Below are positions 59,735 to 64,000 of a stretch of 64,000 bases of DNA, piece by piece. A program made the translations under genes and the position numbers. This stretch comes from Syncephalis plumigaleata (lineage: Eukaryota; Zoopagomycota; Zoopagomycetes; Zoopagales; Piptocephalidaceae), in contig JAIXMF010000017.1 in assembly GCA_025201365.1 (NCBI GenBank), positions 1 through 64,000 of the forward strand, written 5' to 3'. The notes beneath the pieces are model-generated. The model saw only the letters and a list, made by a program, of their open reading frames with translations, searched no databases and was not told where the DNA came from. The first letter of the stretch is position 1; every line of letters begins with the position of its first letter.

Positions 59735-61648
59735 TTATACTCCCGCACTAAGCGGTACATCATCGAGCTTCTTCACGCTATCGGGTGATATTATCTCGCT
59801 TAGTTTGTCGTTATGTGCATTAAGTGGACATATGGTGGCGCCATCACTGAATCCCGTGTTGATGTAGAGTGCCTCGGATTTGAAGTGAGTCGCCGCGGTT
59901 GTCTTCCCTTTCGTTGTGCTTCCAACGCTAAGAATGCACAGAATAGCACCGATACGCACGAGTACAAGCGTTTCCACCAGGTAATACACGGTGGCAGTCC
60001 ATATGGGATTACTTGCCCAAACACCGGTGATAAAGATCATTCCTAGTGCCGCATGAGCTAAATAGGTGAAAAGACCAAGAGCGCATATATTGGTCACCTG
60101 CAATCGAATAGAAAATCAGTTTAGAATAAATGTCAATCCATACACATGTCAATATCAATACTTACATGATCCAGTGCAGCTGATGTTTCCTTAGAAACCG
60201 GACAGGCACGCTTCTTCCGCTGGAACACTACTGCTAAACAAAATGAAAAGTGTAAATAAATGAAATGGGTAGGTGTGCGATGGTGTACATACCGTAGAAT
60301 GCGAACAGAAAGACCGTTACGACATGTACGAGGAATGTGGTATACTGTAGCACGTTTAGCATTTCCACGATACCTAGACTCGGGACGTATGAATAGCACA
60401 CGATAGTGATCCAATTGGTAAGGTTGACGAGAAATGTCACTTTGATGAACCATTTCATGAATACTAACGACCTATTCTTTTTGACCTTGAGCAATAGTGA
60501 ATTCCTATAAATGTGTCAACACTTGACATATTGCTACTGCTGTCATTATTGCTGTTTCATGCTTCTTACCAGAGTGAGAGCAACATGTAGTAGGAAATGA
60601 GCATGAGAACATTTGTGGTATTCTCAAATACTGTAAATAGCAATGTAGAGTTCTTGTGGAATAGCTGTATCGTGTACACTGTAGACGAGTTAGTAACTAG
60701 GCCGTGTAGTAATTCTACCATGATATTCCTACCTATGGCAGCCGCAAGTGCCACGCTAAATATGACAACACGATCGGTCGATGGATAGTTGCCACGATTC
60801 AATGTCTTTACCAGAACTCTAACATTATACACGATAAAGATCAGGTTGCATCCGATAATGAAATAAATATAGCCCAGATGCGTGCTCGATAAGAGATACT
60901 CGTTCCATACGCCCGGTTCTAATAGGGTGGCATTGTATGTAAGTTTAGCTGCGTTGAATAGGCATCATTGCAATAGCTACCTTGTGTTACGGTTAGGGTG
61001 ACGGCAGTGGCGTTGTTGTAGGCTTGCAACGGCAATGCAAGATGATTCTCAGGCAAAAGTGCCATATTGATGGGTGGATATCCGTCGGGAATCGAGAAAC
61101 TATGCGACTTGTACGGTGTGCTACCGAGTCCACCATAGTAGGGTGAATCGGTGGCAGGCACGAGATAGAGGACGAGATCAATCTTGGAGATATTCGCATG
61201 TTGCGATGCCTTTGCAAATTCGACTACGGCAACACCAGCCTAAGCACATCAAGCAGCATGGTCGAGTTAGTTGATCGACGATCATTACACTTTTATTTCA
61301 TCGGTGTCATTGCGAACTTACATGAGCTACTGTTTTGCAACCGGCATTATAGGCCACCTCTTCCCTTATCGCAACAATCGCCTTCGTATCTTCGATATGA
61401 GTGTTATTTAGCAATGCAGTCACGCTTGGAGAGGGAAAGGCGAGTCTACACTTTGCGGAGTCATCGAATGATGGTGCAATGAGTATGCCATCAGTGAGAT
61501 ACGGCTTGATGGCCACCTCAAATGGATCCATCGTGGGATAGTTGTACGTATGATTGTTCATACGATAGCTCACTAGTGCCGCGATAATACCGACATGCTG
61601 AAGAAGACATGTAAACCCGATCAATGAAAGATATCGTCTATAAAACAT
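59735..61648 (-). CDS. Seven-pass membrane protein with large N-terminal ectodomain
   Basis: Exons in gene order: 61648-61322, 61239-60981, 60918-60570, 60504-60293, 60233-60166, 60097-59735. Total 1578 bases, 525 residues, intact. A signal peptide (SLIGFTCLLQHVGIIAALVS) is followed by an ectodomain of about 180 residues whose middle (TKAIVAIREEVAYNAGCKTV then AHAGVAVVEFAKAS) resembles a protease-associated (PA) fold strand pattern, with N-x-S/T sites. Seven hydrophobic segments follow, among them LGYIYFIIGCNLIFIVYNV, VVIFSVALAAAIGRNIMVEL, LLFTVFENTTNVLMLISYYM, FIKVTFLVNLTNWITIVCY, TTFLVHVVTVFLFAFYG, LGLFTYLAHAALGMIFITGV and TATVYYLVETLVLVRIGAIL. The C-tail is cytosolic. A receptor-like role is inferred from topology. 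The ATG at 61648 is the first in-frame ATG giving a signal peptide. Confidence 0.75.
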
Positions 61649-62701
61649 GATGACAACGATTGCTGCTATTACGGTCACTCGGGATTGAATGTAATGATGC
61701 GTGGTATGGTGCGTGTATAACGATGGAGAATGTGCGTATGATTAATTACGAGTGAAGTATGCCATTGCTTGGTTGTCTCGTCGATTATTTAAATATGAAT
61801 AGCATGCACATATCCTACAAGTTAAGAGCAGATATTCCACTGATAGACCTAGGCGGATAATTTGGTTGAAAGATTCTAAGAAGAAAAGATCATTGATGAT
61901 TGGTGGACTAGTTGTAGTAAGGCCTTGCAAACAAGTATTTACCATATGGTGCAGAGATATAATCCACTAATCATACTGCATGCCATAGTTCTGGCCATCA
62001 CCTAGTCCTGCATCCAAGCAGTTGCTGCACCATTTGTCGGAATCCAGGCCTTTCCTTTTTCTTTCTTTTCAACATTAGTCAAGTCAAGAAACAGAAACAG
62101 AAACTACCATAAGCGACAAGCATGTTCGAATAGTCTCTTCCTACTTTTATTGATCTATCATGCGCCTCCACAAGTTGCCAGTATGTCTCGATCTATGCTT
62201 GATTCTTGATAGATGTATAACTCGTATGGGTGATGATCTTGTTTCTAGCACGACACGAAGATTGTTACAACATAAATACGAGCAGTTGGCATTGTTCAAA
62301 TTACACTATTGCAATAACTTGTTTATTGAATGGCACATGGTAAGCAATATTGTTCATTTGGGAGCGACATCACTTCTACTATACTACCGCCATATGGATC
62401 ATGTGCAATGATAAAGAGGCAGTATTTGCTCGAGTTACACCACAGATGCCGTGTGATGATGACATACCAATGCGGCATTGCTACTGGAAATAACAACAAT
62501 GACAACAATGACAACAATGACAACAACAATACCTCATTTGAAGGAAACGGAATGTGTCAGCTGATACGATAACGTGATCGGATTCAGTAGTTTATTTAAT
62601 GTTGGACAAGGCGGCTTGTACCTTTTAGAACGTCGTTAACGCTCCCCTTTTTTGTTGTTATTATTGTTGTTACAGTTGTTGTTTTTTCTTGTTTTAATTC
62701 T
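61649..62701. other. Intergenic region, no supported gene
   Basis: An ATG frame at 62160 runs 60 codons to a GTAAGC at 62340, but the product is not recognised and no downstream exon joins it well. AACAACAATGACAACAATGAC at 62491-62530 is a 9-base tandem repeat. GTTGTTATTATTGTTGTTAC near 62655 precedes the last gene. Confidence 0.4.
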
Positions 62702-64000
62702 ATGGCACAGCCTATTGAACAAAGTGAAATAAGCCTAGCAGACCAGTATGCCTTTGACTGTCTTTTGCACTGGCGAATCTGTCTGCAATTCCTGCAAGCA
62801 GCCCGTATACGAAATGAGGATTCCTCCGTAATATCGTCAACCCTTAGTAATTCGCACCTTTCGTTTGGCAAGCAACTCCCGCTATTTTATCGCCAGTGGA
62901 ATAGTTCGGAATATGCTACGCAGCTGAAACATGTAGAAACCGTCATTAATGGTATGATTCATCGTATATTGAACATGCCTTCCTACAAACTGATTACGCT
63001 GTGTAGATTTAAAAACGAGAATGACCACGGAATTCAACACTATGATGTTGCTACGCTGGGAGTTGTCGAATTGTTTAACGCTCATGTTTGGTCGCTATGC
63101 ATTTCGTAATCCTCGTTCGTACGCATCGTCTGATCGAGGAGATATCAACAAATGTTCAGCACCTCCTTCCAATCAAGCAGAGATATATCAAGCTAGTAGT
63201 GCACCAACAATGACAAATCCATCTACTACTCATGCTACCACTGGTTCAGCTCATATGCTACGATGCAGAAGACATCGCAGTCATACATGTCATCATTGTG
63301 CAGCACGGTCTACCGATGAACAACCATTGGGCTTGCTGAAAAGCGTATCGGCATTCGTGGCATGTAGCGCGGACTATTTCGTGAATATGAATGGCGAGGA
63401 ACGTAACAACTGGTTCCGTATTTTGTTAGATCTTCAAACTCAAGTAAGATCATAATGGATCTATATAAGCATATTGAATCTTAATTTATTCATCACTATG
63501 ATTAGGCAATTATTGAGGGTTATTTATGCGACAATCAAAGTATATTTGATTTGGTACAGAAGGCATTCTTGTTACAGACACAATCAGAATTCAAAGATTT
63601 GTTCCAGCTGGATCATGAAGCATTCAGTAATTATCAGCAAGCACGAGAGGAACGAATGGACGAGGTAAGCCCAGTCTTCACGTATAATCATTGATCGTTT
63701 GCTCATTAACTTATTGTACGATGACAGATACTAAATATCAATCCAGATGAGCGGTATCTTTCGCATTTACTACGCTTAAACACCAAGTACAAGGAGCAGG
63801 ATACTATGGATACATTATTACTATATATTTATAACATGTATATTAAATTAGAAACACCTATTCTATACCAAGTAAGTGTCACTCGCTAATAGTACATGCT
63901 AATGATAACACGCCTGACCATTTGTTATTTACCAATTAGCATGCCACTCTATCCCTTACCACACTTCATCCTTATCAACGCGCTATGTTAACCTCACCAA
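62702..64000 (+). CDS. Unidentified protein, cut by the right edge
   Basis: Proposed exons 62702-63443, 63506-63664, 63728-63871 and 63940 to beyond 64000. Start MAQPIEQSEISLADQYAFDC then LLHWRICLQFLQAARIRNED. Later helical sequence is SVSAFVACSADYFVNMNGEE, GYLCDNQSIFDLVQKAFLLQ, FSNYQQAREERMDEILNINP and LLLYIYNMYIKLETPILYQH. Exon junctions 1-4 are in phase. Exon 1 is one base over a multiple of three: ELFNAH and FGRYAFRNPRSYASSDRGD are in adjacent frames near 63090. The LLHWRICLQ opening is slightly like the Bfr2/AATF LLxxRIxLQK motif, but the rest does not follow that family, so no name is given. Confidence 0.55.

Overview
The window looks like nuclear DNA of an early-diverging fungus, most likely a zygomycete-grade lineage such as Zoopagomycota (this placement is inference). 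Genes are split by many short introns, mostly 45-110 bases, with GTAAG-type donors, CTAAC/CTAAT branch points and TAG acceptors. The gene set is fungal or opisthokont: MRP51 (a fungal mitoribosomal protein), a forkhead factor with an FHA domain, dynactin Arp1, GCP3/Spc98, MAK16, PRP18, CDT1, RhoGDI and the PKA regulatory subunit. No bacterial operons, tRNA, rRNA, CRISPR or recognisable transposon or virus-like element was seen.

Layout. 1-6420 is repeat-rich and gene-free: a short TTAGGG tract, AT-rich duplications, a 68-77 bp repeat, a long degenerate GA-rich array, a 201-bp satellite, a 191-bp satellite arranged as 382-bp dimers, and a 110-bp repeat. This suggests a subtelomeric or other heterochromatic edge. 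8338-14597 carries accessory-type genes: a secreted or ER kinase-like protein, a membrane-anchored paraoxonase-like protein and an alkaline ceramidase. 16068-32489 is core housekeeping: PRP18(-), ARP1(-), PKA regulatory subunit(+), CDT1(-) divergent from mitochondrial bL12(+), RhoGDI(-), MRP51(+). 34763-41906 holds the FHA-forkhead factor and a disordered protein of unknown function. 43296-53095 holds a small secreted protein, GCP3 (19 exons, minus), a seven-pass membrane protein and MAK16. 55435-61648 holds a second alkaline ceramidase, an intronless secreted subtilisin and a second seven-pass protein with a large ectodomain. A partial unknown gene runs off the right edge.

Reading-frame note. 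When exons are joined at consensus splice sites, several well-conserved genes (ARP1, GCP3, bL12m, a ceramidase, paraoxonase, kinase-like) come out exactly one base short per break, often next to a homopolymer. Adding the missing count restores divisibility by three each time. This points to residual sequencing or assembly indels more than to mass pseudogenisation. Two further genes (CDT1 and the 49.3-kb seven-pass protein) hold a single in-frame TAG.

Functional themes: cytoskeleton and microtubule nucleation (ARP1, GCP3, RhoGDI), cAMP signalling, replication licensing, splicing, ribosome biogenesis, mitochondrial translation, and a secreted or membrane set (ceramidases, subtilisin, seven-pass proteins, kinase-like protein) of the kind expected for surface sensing or interaction with other organisms.
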